A DNA stretch of 54,804 nucleotides from an uncultured Chitinophagaceae bacterium (GCA_937858715.1 CALLZY010000239.1:1-54804), one strand, 5' to 3'; counted from the stretch's first letter, positions 30,627-39,325 are shown. Notes: a model not told the origin generated them from the letters alone. Numbers and translations: made by a program.

Positions 30627-31789
30627 TGAACAATAAACTTATTATAGCTGCCGCAGGTTCGGGTAAAACCACCGTATTAGTTAAAAAAGCATTAGAGATT
30701 AAAGATGAAAAAGTTCTAATAACGACTTATACCCAGGCAAACGAAGCTGAAATAAGAAAAAAGATCATTGAAATAAATAAATTCATACCTCAAAACGTAA
30801 CCGTACAAACATGGTTTTCTTTTTTATTGCAACATGGCGCAAGGCCATTTCAGGGATATATATTTGAAAAGAAGATCAAAGGATTGATTTTAGTTAATAG
30901 TAAATCTGGTTTAAAAGCCTACATGAATCAGTGTCAGGAATGCAAGCAAAAAAAAGTAGTTAAAGACAATTGCACTAAATGTAAAAACCCTATTTATTTT
31001 GGCGAAGAAAAAGAATTTGAAAAACACTATTTTACAAACGGATTTAAAATTTACTCTGATAAACTTTCAAAATTTGTTTTTCGTTGCAATAAGAAATCTG
31101 GAGGAGCAGTAATTAGTCGTTTATCAAAAATATACAAACATATCTTTATTGACGAAGTCCAAGATTTAGCCGGTTATGATTTGGAACTCCTTAAACTTTT
31201 TTTTACAAGCAATATTCAAATTCTGCTTGTTGGAGATCCAAGACAAGGAACATACTCAACAAATAGTTCGTCAAAAAATAAACAGTACAAAAAATCTGAA
31301 ATTGTTCATTTTTTTGAAGATGAATCAATTGAAATTGAAACTGATAAAAGTTCACTGCTCGTTAACTATCGTTGTACTTCGCCGATTTGTGAACTATCCA
31401 ACAAACTTTTTCCTGACTTTCAAGGCACAACTTCAGGCAATAATTGTAAAACAGTGCATGACGGAATTTTCTTTATTAAAGAAAGTGACATTGATAGTTA
31501 CTTAAATCAATATACCCCAATTCAATTACGAGATAGCAAAAGGAAAGTTGTGAATGAAAAGTACTCCGTAATGAATTTCGGAGAATCTAAGGGGTTATCA
31601 TTTGACAGAGTATTAATTTATCCAACTCAACCAATTATTGATTGGGTAAAAGATAATACTAAGGAGTTAGCCCCAACAAGTAAATCAAAATTATATGTTG
31701 CAATTACCAGAGCGAGATATAGTGTTGGTATTGTATATAATTTCAACAACAAAACGAATATCGCAGGAATACAATTATATGAAACATGA
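30626..31789 (+). CDS. gajB: UvrD/PcrA-like helicase, GajB of Gabija
   Basis: 387 residues. Superfamily 1 helicase motifs: Walker A AAGSGKTT (9-16), motif II IDEVQD around Asp176, and a C-terminal motif VI YVAITRARYSVGIV. It is shorter than known GajB (about 490 residues). Four cysteines, Cys103, Cys106, Cys116 and Cys119 in CQEC...CTKC, look like a zinc-ribbon insertion between helicase motifs. GajB senses DNA ends and activates GajA. Its TGA overlaps the ATG of the metal regulator (ATGA), an unusual joint between a defence and a metal operon. Confidence 0.85.
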   Translation: MNNKLIIAAAGSGKTTVLVKKALEIKDEKVLITTYTQANEAEIRKKIIEINKFIPQNVTVQTWFSFLLQHGARPFQGYIFEKKIKGLILVNSKSGLKAYMNQCQECKQKKVVKDNCTKCKNPIYFGEEKEFEKHYFTNGFKIYSDKLSKFVFRCNKKSGGAVISRLSKIYKHIFIDEVQDLAGYDLELLKLFFTSNIQILLVGDPRQGTYSTNSSSKNKQYKKSEIVHFFEDESIEIETDKSSLLVNYRCTSPICELSNKLFPDFQGTTSGNNCKTVHDGIFFIKESDIDSYLNQYTPIQLRDSKRKVVNEKYSVMNFGESKGLSFDRVLIYPTQPIIDWVKDNTKELAPTSKSKLYVAITRARYSVGIVYNFNNKTNIAGIQLYET

Positions 31790-32346
31790 GTAAACTCTAC
31801 ATAAAAAATATGGTCTGCAACCGCTGTGTAATAGTGGTAAAGCAGGAACTGGAAAAGATGAAACTAAAGGTAGCCAATGTAAGCATGGGTGAGGTGGAAC
31901 TGGCAAAACCCGCCTCCGTAAAACAACTTAACGATTTCAGCGCAAGGCTGCAAGAGTTGGGGTTTGAGTTGTTGGACGACCAGAAGCAGAAGCAAATTGA
32001 AAAAATTAAAACTCTGCTTATCAAAAAAACACAATCAGGCGATTTAGAAGAACATTTCAGCATCAGCGGGTATTTACGCAAATCATTACATAAAGACTAC
32101 AGCTCTGTATCCCGCCTCTTCTCACAGGTAGAGGGTATTACGATTGAACAGTTTTTTATTCTGCAAAAAATTGAAAAAGTAAAAGAATGGCTGGTATATG
32201 GCGAACTATCCCTCAATGAAATTTCATATAAACTTGGGTACAGTAGTGTATCCCATTTATCAGCCCAGTTTAAAAAAATCACAGGGCTTACACCCAGTGA
32301 TTTCAAGAAGATGGGTGGCAGCAGAAAATCGCTTGATAACCTGTAG
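31786..32346 (+). CDS. AraC-family regulator with N-terminal HMA-like metal-binding domain
   Basis: 186 residues. Residues 1-65 resemble a heavy-metal-associated domain with MVCNRCV (Cys-x2-Cys at 11-14). Residues about 85-180 are a two-HTH AraC domain with LSLNEISYKLGYSSVSHLSAQFKKITG split over the second HTH. It is the likely metal sensor and activator of the downstream genes. The start codon lies inside the stop of gajB. G+C rises sharply at this junction, so it is a probable boundary between islands. Confidence 0.85.
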   Translation: MSKLYIKNMVCNRCVIVVKQELEKMKLKVANVSMGEVELAKPASVKQLNDFSARLQELGFELLDDQKQKQIEKIKTLLIKKTQSGDLEEHFSISGYLRKSLHKDYSSVSRLFSQVEGITIEQFFILQKIEKVKEWLVYGELSLNEISYKLGYSSVSHLSAQFKKITGLTPSDFKKMGGSRKSLDNL

Positions 32347-32428
32347 CAATTAAATATAACTCTTTCTCAAAACAGTATAACAATATTTCTTACTACCTGC
32401 ATGAACTTTGTGTCATAAATCTTGGTTT

Positions 32429-33142
32429 ATGACGCATGTGTACAAATTAACCGGAATGACCTGCAGCAGTTGTGAAGCAAAAGTGAAAAGCAGCCTGCTA
32501 ATGCTTCCGGGAGTAACTGATGTGAAAGTTTCAAAAGAAAACGAAACAGCCACCATTAGTATGGAAAAGCATATTGCTTTATCCGTTTTTCAAAACGCAT
32601 TGGACAGCAAATACACCATTACTGCCGCAGAACACAGTGAAACAGCAGAACAGGCTAAAAGCTGGCTGGCAATCTACAAGCCTGTGCTATTAATTTTTGG
32701 CTACATCACCGGCATTACCCTGCTCATTGAGTGGATGCAGGGAGAATTTTCATGGATGCGCTGGATGAATCATTTTATGGCAGGGTTCTTTTTGGTCTTT
32801 TCTTTTTTCAAATTGATTAATCTGAAGGGCTTTGCAGAAAGCTATAGCAGGTATGATATTGTTGCAAAGAAGTGGAATGGTTGGGGCTATATATATGCCT
32901 ACATAGAACTGGCATTGGGGTTGGCGTTCTTAACCGGTTTTAACACTATCCTTACCAATAGCGTTACTTTTGTAATAATGACTGTAAGCATCTTCGGGGT
33001 TTTACAAAGTGTATTAAATAAACGGAAAATTAAATGCGCCTGTTTAGGCGATGTATTTAACCTGCCCATGAGTACGATAACTATTATTGAAGATGCACTG
33101 ATGATTGGGATGAGTGGGATAATGCTGATTACAATGACATAA
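32429..33142 (+). CDS. HMA domain fused to MauE/DoxX-like membrane protein
   Basis: 237 residues from ATG 32429 (a TTG seven codons earlier is less likely). Residues 1-65 are an HMA domain with GMTCSSC (Cys-x2-Cys). Residues about 80-235 form a four-helix membrane domain of the MauE type with IKCACLGDVF, a pair of cysteines at the membrane surface. It probably binds a soft metal such as copper and carries out a thiol or metal transfer step in the inner membrane. It follows the AraC regulator after 82 bases. Confidence 0.8.
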   Translation: MTHVYKLTGMTCSSCEAKVKSSLLMLPGVTDVKVSKENETATISMEKHIALSVFQNALDSKYTITAAEHSETAEQAKSWLAIYKPVLLIFGYITGITLLIEWMQGEFSWMRWMNHFMAGFFLVFSFFKLINLKGFAESYSRYDIVAKKWNGWGYIYAYIELALGLAFLTGFNTILTNSVTFVIMTVSIFGVLQSVLNKRKIKCACLGDVFNLPMSTITIIEDALMIGMSGIMLITMT

Positions 33143-33161
33143 TTTTTTATCTAAATATGCT

Positions 33162-34070
33162 TTGGCAAGTTTGAAAACCATAATAAAATTTATACGACCC
33201 AAAACGCTGCTTTGGTTTGGTATTTCAACATGCCTGGCATTTGGAGCCGTAATACAAAATGGAGTTCCATCAATAAGTTTCATTTACATCATTATTACAA
33301 TAATTTTTGCAAACATTGGGGCTATAATCGTTAACGATTTGGGAGATATTGAAGTTGATAAAAAAAGCCCGGAAGAAGGCAAGAGATTAAGACCGCTTGT
33401 TACTGGTGAGGTTACAAAAAAAGAGGCCATTATTTATTCAACTATTGCATTTGTACTTTCATTGGCAGTGTCTTTATTATATGATACAAGGGCTACCATT
33501 TTTTCTGCTATCGTTATAGCATTTGCCCTTTCATATTCATTGCGGCCTACAAAATTTTGCGCTAAACCTTATGGCAGTGTATTATTTTGGATAGTTCTTT
33601 GTTTTTTTTGTTATCTTTTAATGCTTAATGTACTCAGTTCTCAGGAAAACAATTTTAATGAGTTGGTGAAGTATGCTCCTGGGTGGCTTTTCATTTCAGG
33701 TATCATTTTGTTCATGGGTATTGCAGAAATAATAGCAAAAGATATGAGGGATTTTGACAATGACCGTGAAGGAGGAAGGAATACCTATGTGAATTTTGCC
33801 GGGATTGAAATATCATCTCGTATAATGATATTTTTTTCGTGGTTTGGCTTTATCCTTTGGATTCAGGCATTGTATATGAGTGATAGGTTTCCCGATTCAA
33901 TATTTGCTATTTTGTGTTTTTTGACCGGTTTAATCTGGTGTATTCAAATTACTATTGCAGGACTAAATTTTATTAAAGGGTACAATCAGCGTTTAGCAGC
34001 AAAATTGCATCAGAACTGGACTTATTACTATGCAGCAATGCAGATACTGACTTTTCTCTCTTTTTATTAA
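33162..34070 (+). CDS. UbiA-family prenyltransferase
   Basis: 302 residues, 7-9 membrane helices. Two Asp-rich motifs typical of UbiA enzymes are present: NDLGDIEVD (about 65-73) and DMRDFDNDREGG (about 195-206), which bind the prenyl diphosphate through magnesium. No ATG exists near the N-terminus. Translation must start at TTG 33162 or TTG 33171. The acceptor substrate is unknown. It lies between a metal-binding membrane protein and a 68-residue membrane protein, an unusual place for such an enzyme, and may modify a quinone or lipid linked to metal stress. Confidence 0.82.
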   Translation: MASLKTIIKFIRPKTLLWFGISTCLAFGAVIQNGVPSISFIYIIITIIFANIGAIIVNDLGDIEVDKKSPEEGKRLRPLVTGEVTKKEAIIYSTIAFVLSLAVSLLYDTRATIFSAIVIAFALSYSLRPTKFCAKPYGSVLFWIVLCFFCYLLMLNVLSSQENNFNELVKYAPGWLFISGIILFMGIAEIIAKDMRDFDNDREGGRNTYVNFAGIEISSRIMIFFSWFGFILWIQALYMSDRFPDSIFAILCFLTGLIWCIQITIAGLNFIKGYNQRLAAKLHQNWTYYYAAMQILTFLSFY

Positions 34071-34080
34071 AATTTATTTT

Positions 34081-34287
34081 ATGAACAAAGGAAATCTTTT
34101 CATCAAACTTGGCAGAGTGTTTTCGGTGTTTTCACTGATTTCATTTATGCTAACATGGGTTACAGGGTTTACAGGGGGCAATATTCTTGGAAGAAGTGAA
34201 GAGCACCTGTTCTTTGATTCAATAATCCTGGCTCTGCTAAGTATTATCTGCTTATTAGACGGGTATCTTCATTCAAAAAAAATGTAA
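34081..34287 (+). CDS. Small membrane protein
   Basis: 68 residues with two hydrophobic segments (about 13-33 and 43-62). It follows the prenyltransferase gene by 10 bases. I do not recognise a family. The 176 bases after it carry no gene but contain the dyad at 34437-34454. Confidence 0.55.
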   Translation: MNKGNLFIKLGRVFSVFSLISFMLTWVTGFTGGNILGRSEEHLFFDSIILALLSIICLLDGYLHSKKM

Positions 34288-34436
34288 AGGGGTAATATTT
34301 TGTTTAGAACGATTTTGAAAAGGGTATTGAAGCTTTTTAGGCACTTTCTTTTGCCGAAAAAGGACTGCTGCAAATAGGTGAATATCATTTAAGTATAAAT
34401 ATTCTGCAAAATTTTATAACCCAATTACACAGAAAT

Positions 34437-34454
34437 AGCTATACCTTTATAGCT
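34437..34454 (+). promoter_or_regulatory. Perfect dyad upstream of HYC_CC_PP gene (candidate operator)
   Basis: AGCTATA-CCTT-TATAGCT is a perfect 7-4-7 inverted repeat 9 bases before the ATG at 34464. A second dyad with the same CCTT spacer lies at 46154-46169. It may be a metalloregulator site or an mRNA hairpin over the ribosome-binding region. Confidence 0.45.
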
Positions 34455-34463
34455 CATTCAGTT

Positions 34464-34862
34464 ATGAAAAAGTTCATCACGGCCATATTAGCTGTTTTAT
34501 ACCTTGGTACTTCTACCGGGGCTACAGTGCATATGCATTATTGTATGGGCAAATTGGCTGATTGGGGTCTTGGTCATAATAAGTCTAAAACCTGCGGCAA
34601 CTGTGGTATGGAGAAATCCGAAGAAAAAGATAATGGTTGCTGCAAGGATGAACACAAGTTCGTAAAAAACGATACAGACCAAAAAACTGCTGAAGCCAGT
34701 ATCCAGATTACACAGTTACTTGGAGCGGCTTTGCCTGTTGTTTTTCTTGAAATCTCATCTAATGATTTTCCATCTGTAACAGAAGAAAATCCCATCAGCC
34801 ATGCACCTCCCCGATGTTGTGGCGTTGCGGTGTACGTCCGCAATTGTACTTTCCTTATTTAA
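34464..34862 (+). CDS. HYC_CC_PP family protein
   Basis: 132 residues with a signal peptide (1-20) and the three signatures that name this Bacteroidota family: MHYCMGKL near 24-31, GCCKDEHK near 58-65, and APPRCC near 113-118. It is Cys/His rich and periplasmic, so metal binding is likely. It is typically encoded beside copper/silver efflux genes, as here. Confidence 0.85.
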   Translation: MKKFITAILAVLYLGTSTGATVHMHYCMGKLADWGLGHNKSKTCGNCGMEKSEEKDNGCCKDEHKFVKNDTDQKTAEASIQITQLLGAALPVVFLEISSNDFPSVTEENPISHAPPRCCGVAVYVRNCTFLI

Positions 34863-34880
34863 AGATTAGTTTCTTTTATG

Positions 34881-34905
34881 AGCCGGGCAATAGAATTGCC
34901 GGGCT
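34881..34905 (+). other. Intergenic hairpin
   Basis: An 11-base inverted repeat with one mismatch (AGCCGGGCAAT, loop AGA, ATTGCCGGGCT) between the HYC_CC_PP gene and the next gene. No T run follows, so it is more likely an mRNA structure than a terminator. Confidence 0.4.
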
Positions 34906-34959
34906 ACAGGCATTCCTATATGTCTGAAAAATTCTCCTTTTCATACTAAATAAAATAAA

Positions 34960-35418
34960 ATGAAAGCAATTAAAATGCTGATGATGGCAGCATTAACCAT
35001 CTTGACTGTTTCTGTATTTGCCCAGGAAAAAGCAGGCAAAAAGGATACACTGAAGCATGTAAAGCTTTACGCCTGCCCCATGCACGATACAGTAGCTGCT
35101 AAAAAACCCGGTAATTGCCCGGTTTGCGGGATGAAACTGGAACGTTCAAAAAAAGAACAAATGAAGGCAGAGGTAACAAAAACCTATTCCTGTCCCATGC
35201 ACGCAGATGTAGTAAGTGATAAGCCCGGTAAGTGTACGAAATGCAATATGGATTTAACCGCTTCGCCAAAAGAAAAAATGAAAATGGAAGTAGTGAAAGC
35301 TTATTCCTGCCCCATGAAATGCGAGGGTGATAAAACTTATACTAAAGCCGGTAAATGTCCTAAGTGCGGCATGGATTTAAAAGAGAAAAAGGAAGACCAT
35401 TCCAATCATCAACATTAA
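34960..35418 (+). CDS. Periplasmic protein with three heavy-metal-binding domains
   Basis: 152 residues with a signal peptide (1-21). Three copies of a short zinc-ribbon-like metal-binding module follow, with YACPMHD...CPVCGM, YSCPMHA...CTKCNM and YSCPMKC...CPKCGM. The C-terminus is His rich (HSNHQH). The module is the one found at the N-terminus of CusB-type adaptors in this cluster. It may hand copper or a related ion to the efflux complex. Confidence 0.85.
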   Translation: MKAIKMLMMAALTILTVSVFAQEKAGKKDTLKHVKLYACPMHDTVAAKKPGNCPVCGMKLERSKKEQMKAEVTKTYSCPMHADVVSDKPGKCTKCNMDLTASPKEKMKMEVVKAYSCPMKCEGDKTYTKAGKCPKCGMDLKEKKEDHSNHQH

Positions 35419-35440
35419 TCAATCATTAAAATATTTCACA

Positions 35441-36073
35441 ATGAATAAAATTATTTCAGCAATCACAATAGTTTCTGCACTTGTTTTCTCAGCCTGCAAC
35501 AGTGGCGGTACAAAAAATGAACATGAAGGACATGATATGAATAAGACAAGTAATGATACCGCACAGCATGTATCAACAACAGATGACAAAGACGTAAAAA
35601 TAATATCCGTGGCATTTACAAACGTAGATGCGAAAGCCGCTGCAAGTATCAAAGAAATTGTTGACCATTACCTGCATATTAAAAATGCACTGGCCAATGA
35701 CAATGCCAGTGAAGCAGCCAGTGGCGCAAGGGCAATGGAGAATGCTGTTACCAAACTGGATAAATCACTCCTCACAGCCGAGCAAAAAACAGCCTACGAT
35801 GCAAACGAAGATGAGCTGAAAGAACATGCTGAACATATTGGAAAAAATGGGGACAATATCAAGCATCAGCGTTCACATTTTGTAATGATGAGTGAAGTGA
35901 TATATGAGCTGGCGAAAAACTTTGGTGCCGGTCGTCCGCTTTATCATGACCATTGCCCGATGGCAAGAGATAATCAGGGGGCAATGTGGCTAAGTGAAGT
36001 GAAAGAGATTAAGAATCCCTATTTCGGGTCAGAAATGTTCAAGTGCGGCAGAGTTGAAGAAATGATTAAATAA
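35441..36073 (+). CDS. DUF3347 lipoprotein
   Basis: 210 residues. A lipoprotein signal ends at Cys19 in VFSAC, followed by a His-rich segment (HEGHDM). The DUF3347 domain occupies about 65-175 and a conserved end has DHCPMARDNQGAMW. Such domains are found alone or fused to CusB adaptors in Bacteroidota. The CPM and His residues suggest copper binding in the periplasm. Confidence 0.82.
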   Translation: MNKIISAITIVSALVFSACNSGGTKNEHEGHDMNKTSNDTAQHVSTTDDKDVKIISVAFTNVDAKAAASIKEIVDHYLHIKNALANDNASEAASGARAMENAVTKLDKSLLTAEQKTAYDANEDELKEHAEHIGKNGDNIKHQRSHFVMMSEVIYELAKNFGAGRPLYHDHCPMARDNQGAMWLSEVKEIKNPYFGSEMFKCGRVEEMIK

Positions 36074-36088
36074 TATTAAACAAAAATC

Positions 36089-37378
36089 ATGGTTCAAAAA
36101 TTAATTGGACTGGCCTTGCGCAACAGGCTGATTGTTCTGCTACTGGCAGGCGGCCTGTTTGCGTATGGCGTTTACTCTGTCAAACAAAATCCCATTGATG
36201 CCATTCCTGATTTAAGTGAAAACCAGGTCATTGTTTTTACGGAATGGATGGGCCGCAGCCCGCAGGTTATGGAAGACCAGGTTACCTATCCACTGGTGAG
36301 TAACCTGCAGGGTATTCCTAAAATCAAAAATATCCGGGGCTCATCTATGTTCGGGATGAGTTTTGTATATGTGATTTTTGAGGATAATGTTGATATCTAT
36401 TGGGCAAGAACAAGAGTGCTGGAGCGGTTAAATTTTGCTCAACGGTTATTGCCGCAGGGAGTAACACCATCATTAGGTCCTGATGGAACAGGGGTTGGCC
36501 ATGTTTATTGGTATCATCTTGATGCTCCAAAAATGGATTTAGGTGAGCAACGGGCTTTGCAGGACTGGTATATCAAGTTTGCCTTACAAACAGTGCCGGG
36601 TGTGGCAGAAGTGGCATCATTTGGCGGATTTGAAAAACAGTACCAGTTGGTGGTTGACCCTGTGAAACTGCAGTATTACAACATCTCTTTGATGGATGTA
36701 ATGAATAAAGTCAAAGCCAACAATAACGATGTGGGCGGCAGAAAATTTGAGATGGCGGATATGGCTTATATCATCCGTGGCCTTGGTTATATTAAAAGCA
36801 AAGAGGATGTTGAAAACATTGCACTAAGCAATTACAACGGCATCCCGGTAAGGGTAAAGGACATAGGCTCTGTGCAAATGGGCGGCGATTTACGGCTTGG
36901 CATTTTTGATATGGATGGAAAAGGTGAAGTGGTTGGCGGTATTGTAGTGATGCGGTATAATGAAAACGCCAATAAGGTTATTGAGGCTGTTAAAGCCAAG
37001 ATGAAGGAAGTGGAGAAGGGATTGCCTGAAGGTGTAACTTTTAAAACCTCTTATGACCGCAGCACATTGATAAAGGAAGCCGTTGATTCGGTAAAAGGAA
37101 CGTTGATTGAGGAGATGATTGCCGTATCTCTTATCGTTCTCATCTTTCTTTTCCATTGGCGCAGTGCAGTTATCATTCTTATACAGTTACCCATTTCTGT
37201 AGCAGCAGGATTTATTTTCCTTGAAATGTTTGGCATTTCATCCAACATCATGTCATTGACCGGTATTGCACTGGCTATTGGTGTGGTAGTGGATGATGGT
37301 ATTGTAATGGTGGAAAATGCCTACCGGCATATCAGCGAAGCTCAAACGGCAAAATTTAAATCATCCGACAAAGCATAA
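36089..37378 (+). CDS. CusA-type RND efflux pump, N-terminal half (split gene)
   Basis: 429 residues that align with the first 40 percent of CusA/CzcA pumps: TM1 (about 13-29), the first periplasmic porter domain, and TM2-TM4 with GIALAIGVVVDDGIVMVEN, the conserved membrane motif of heavy-metal RND pumps. The frame ends at TAA 37376-37378 in the cytoplasmic loop after TM4. The rest of the pump starts two bases later in another frame. Either a frameshift has broken one gene or two chains assemble by coupled translation. Confidence 0.8.
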   Translation: MVQKLIGLALRNRLIVLLLAGGLFAYGVYSVKQNPIDAIPDLSENQVIVFTEWMGRSPQVMEDQVTYPLVSNLQGIPKIKNIRGSSMFGMSFVYVIFEDNVDIYWARTRVLERLNFAQRLLPQGVTPSLGPDGTGVGHVYWYHLDAPKMDLGEQRALQDWYIKFALQTVPGVAEVASFGGFEKQYQLVVDPVKLQYYNISLMDVMNKVKANNNDVGGRKFEMADMAYIIRGLGYIKSKEDVENIALSNYNGIPVRVKDIGSVQMGGDLRLGIFDMDGKGEVVGGIVVMRYNENANKVIEAVKAKMKEVEKGLPEGVTFKTSYDRSTLIKEAVDSVKGTLIEEMIAVSLIVLIFLFHWRSAVIILIQLPISVAAGFIFLEMFGISSNIMSLTGIALAIGVVVDDGIVMVENAYRHISEAQTAKFKSSDKA

Positions 37379-37380
37379 TC

Positions 37381-39306
37381 ATGGCAAAATGGTTCAAAAG
37401 AAATAAAGACCCGCTGTCAAGCGAAGAAAGAAATGCAATCATTGAGAAGTCATCCAGGCAGGTTGGCCCTGGCGTATTCTATTCCACCATTATTGTGGTT
37501 ACATCTTTTCTTCCGGTGTTCCTGCTTACAGGTATGGAGGGCAAACTTTTTCATCCTTTAGCCTGGACAAAAACATTCATACTGCTGATAGATGCTGTAC
37601 TGGCCATTACATTAACCCCGGTATTGATTTCATTTTTCCTGAAAGGGAGATTAAAACCTGAAAGTGCCAATCCAATTACAAGAACATTGGAGAGGATTTA
37701 CACGCCAATTTTGAAATGGTGCTTGAAATGGCGAAAAACCACCATTGGCATCAACATCGTTGCATTAGCTACAGGTATCATCATGATGACACGCCTTGGC
37801 TCGGAGTTTATGCCGCCCTTGGATGAAGGTTCCTTGTTATTTATGCCGGTAACATTACCGGATGTCTCCAACTCTGAAGCAAAGCGTTTATTACAGGTAC
37901 AGGATAAAATCATCCGTACAGTTCCGGAAGTATCGCATGTGTTAGGAAAGGCAGGTAGAGCGAATACTGCAACAGATAACTCACCCATCAGTATGATTGA
38001 AACCATTATTCTGTTGAAACCAAAAGGCGAATGGCGAAAAGGTATGACCAAAGATGGGATCATTAATGAACTCAATTCAAAATTGCAGATACCCGGTGTG
38101 ACTAATGGTTGGACTCAGCCAATCATTAATCGTATTAACATGCTTTCAACAGGTATCCGTACCGATGTGGGTCTGAAGGTTTATGGACAAAACTTAGACA
38201 GCATTTATGCCTTTGCACAAACCATAAAAAAACAATTAGAAGGTATTGACGGGGTAAAAGATTTATATGTGGAACCAATTACCGGGGGTAAGTATGTGGA
38301 CATAGCAATCAAACGGGAAGAAATCGGAAGATATGGTTTGAGTGTTGATGATGTGAATACAGTTATTGAAAGTGCATTGGGTGGTATGAAATTGACCACG
38401 ACTATTGAAGGCCGCCAGCGTTTTTCAGTAAATGCAAGGTATGGTCAGGATTTTCGCAATAATCTGGAAGCATTAAAACGGTTACAGGTACAGACGATGA
38501 ACTTCGGCCCAATACCATTGGAGGCAGTGGCAGATATCAGGCTCAGTGATGGCCCGCCGATGATAAATTCAGAAAATGCCATGTTAAGGGGAACAGTATT
38601 GTTTAATGTGAGAGAAAGAGATTTGGGAAGTACAGTGAAAGATGCACAAGAGAGATTAAACCAGATGATAACAAAACTTCCTAAAGGTTATTTCCTGGAA
38701 TGGAGTGGCCAGTGGGAAAATCAGATAAGGGCTAACCGCACATTGAAAATGATTTTACCAATTGTGCTTATCATCATTTTTATGGTGTTGTATTTCACTT
38801 ATCACTCCTTCAAGGAAGCAATCACTACCATGATAACTGTTCCATTTGCGTTGATTGGGGGCGTCTTCATGGTATATTTCTATGGTATCAATCTGTCGGT
38901 TGCGGTTGCCGTTGGTTTTATCGCCTTATTCGGAATGGCAATTGAAACAGCCATGCTGATGACGATTTACCTGAATGAAGCTATGCAAAACATGGTTGCA
39001 AAGCATGGTAATTCAAAAGCAACACTTACTCCGGCCATCATACGGAGATTTGTAATAGAAGGCGCTGCAAAAAGGCTAAGGCCAAAACTGATGACTGTTT
39101 CTGTCGGACTGTTTGGGTTGATACCCATCCTTTGGGCTGCCGGAGTAGGCAGCGATATTATGCGGCCAATCACCATTCCGCTGATTGGTGGCACTATTTC
39201 ATCCACTATTTATGTATTACTTATCACCCCTGTAATTTTTGAAATGATTAAGGAAAGAGAATTAAAACGTAAAGGCAAAATTGAATTGATAGATGTTAAA
39301 GAATAA
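37381..39306 (+). CDS. CusA-type RND efflux pump, C-terminal half (split gene)
   Basis: 641 residues that continue the pump from before TM5: RQVGPGVFYSTIIVVTSFLP and LLTGMEGKLFHPLA, then the second porter domain and TM7-TM12 with GFIALFGMAIETAMLM. Its ATG (37381) is two bases after the upstream stop, and its frame is open back to 37360. Together the halves total 1070 residues, near the family norm of 1040-1270. In the loop between them intact homologues are variable, so a functional two-chain pump is possible. No residues of the core appear to be lost. Confidence 0.8.
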   Translation: MAKWFKRNKDPLSSEERNAIIEKSSRQVGPGVFYSTIIVVTSFLPVFLLTGMEGKLFHPLAWTKTFILLIDAVLAITLTPVLISFFLKGRLKPESANPITRTLERIYTPILKWCLKWRKTTIGINIVALATGIIMMTRLGSEFMPPLDEGSLLFMPVTLPDVSNSEAKRLLQVQDKIIRTVPEVSHVLGKAGRANTATDNSPISMIETIILLKPKGEWRKGMTKDGIINELNSKLQIPGVTNGWTQPIINRINMLSTGIRTDVGLKVYGQNLDSIYAFAQTIKKQLEGIDGVKDLYVEPITGGKYVDIAIKREEIGRYGLSVDDVNTVIESALGGMKLTTTIEGRQRFSVNARYGQDFRNNLEALKRLQVQTMNFGPIPLEAVADIRLSDGPPMINSENAMLRGTVLFNVRERDLGSTVKDAQERLNQMITKLPKGYFLEWSGQWENQIRANRTLKMILPIVLIIIFMVLYFTYHSFKEAITTMITVPFALIGGVFMVYFYGINLSVAVAVGFIALFGMAIETAMLMTIYLNEAMQNMVAKHGNSKATLTPAIIRRFVIEGAAKRLRPKLMTVSVGLFGLIPILWAAGVGSDIMRPITIPLIGGTISSTIYVLLITPVIFEMIKERELKRKGKIELIDVKE

Positions 39307-39325
39307 ACTGCTTCTGATGCAGTTT
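39305..39325 (+). other. Hairpin after split CusA gene
   Basis: AAACTGC-TTCTGAT-GCAGTTT, a 7-bp stem overlapping the CusA stop codon. It is followed by only a short T stretch, so it is at best a weak terminator or an mRNA-stabilising structure. Confidence 0.35.

Noticed and set aside
25376-31789. BREX or DISARM system
   Set aside because: The methyltransferase has an N-terminal nuclease and TaqI-like end typical of type IIG, and none of the other BREX/DISARM genes are present. OLD nuclease plus UvrD helicase fits Gabija.
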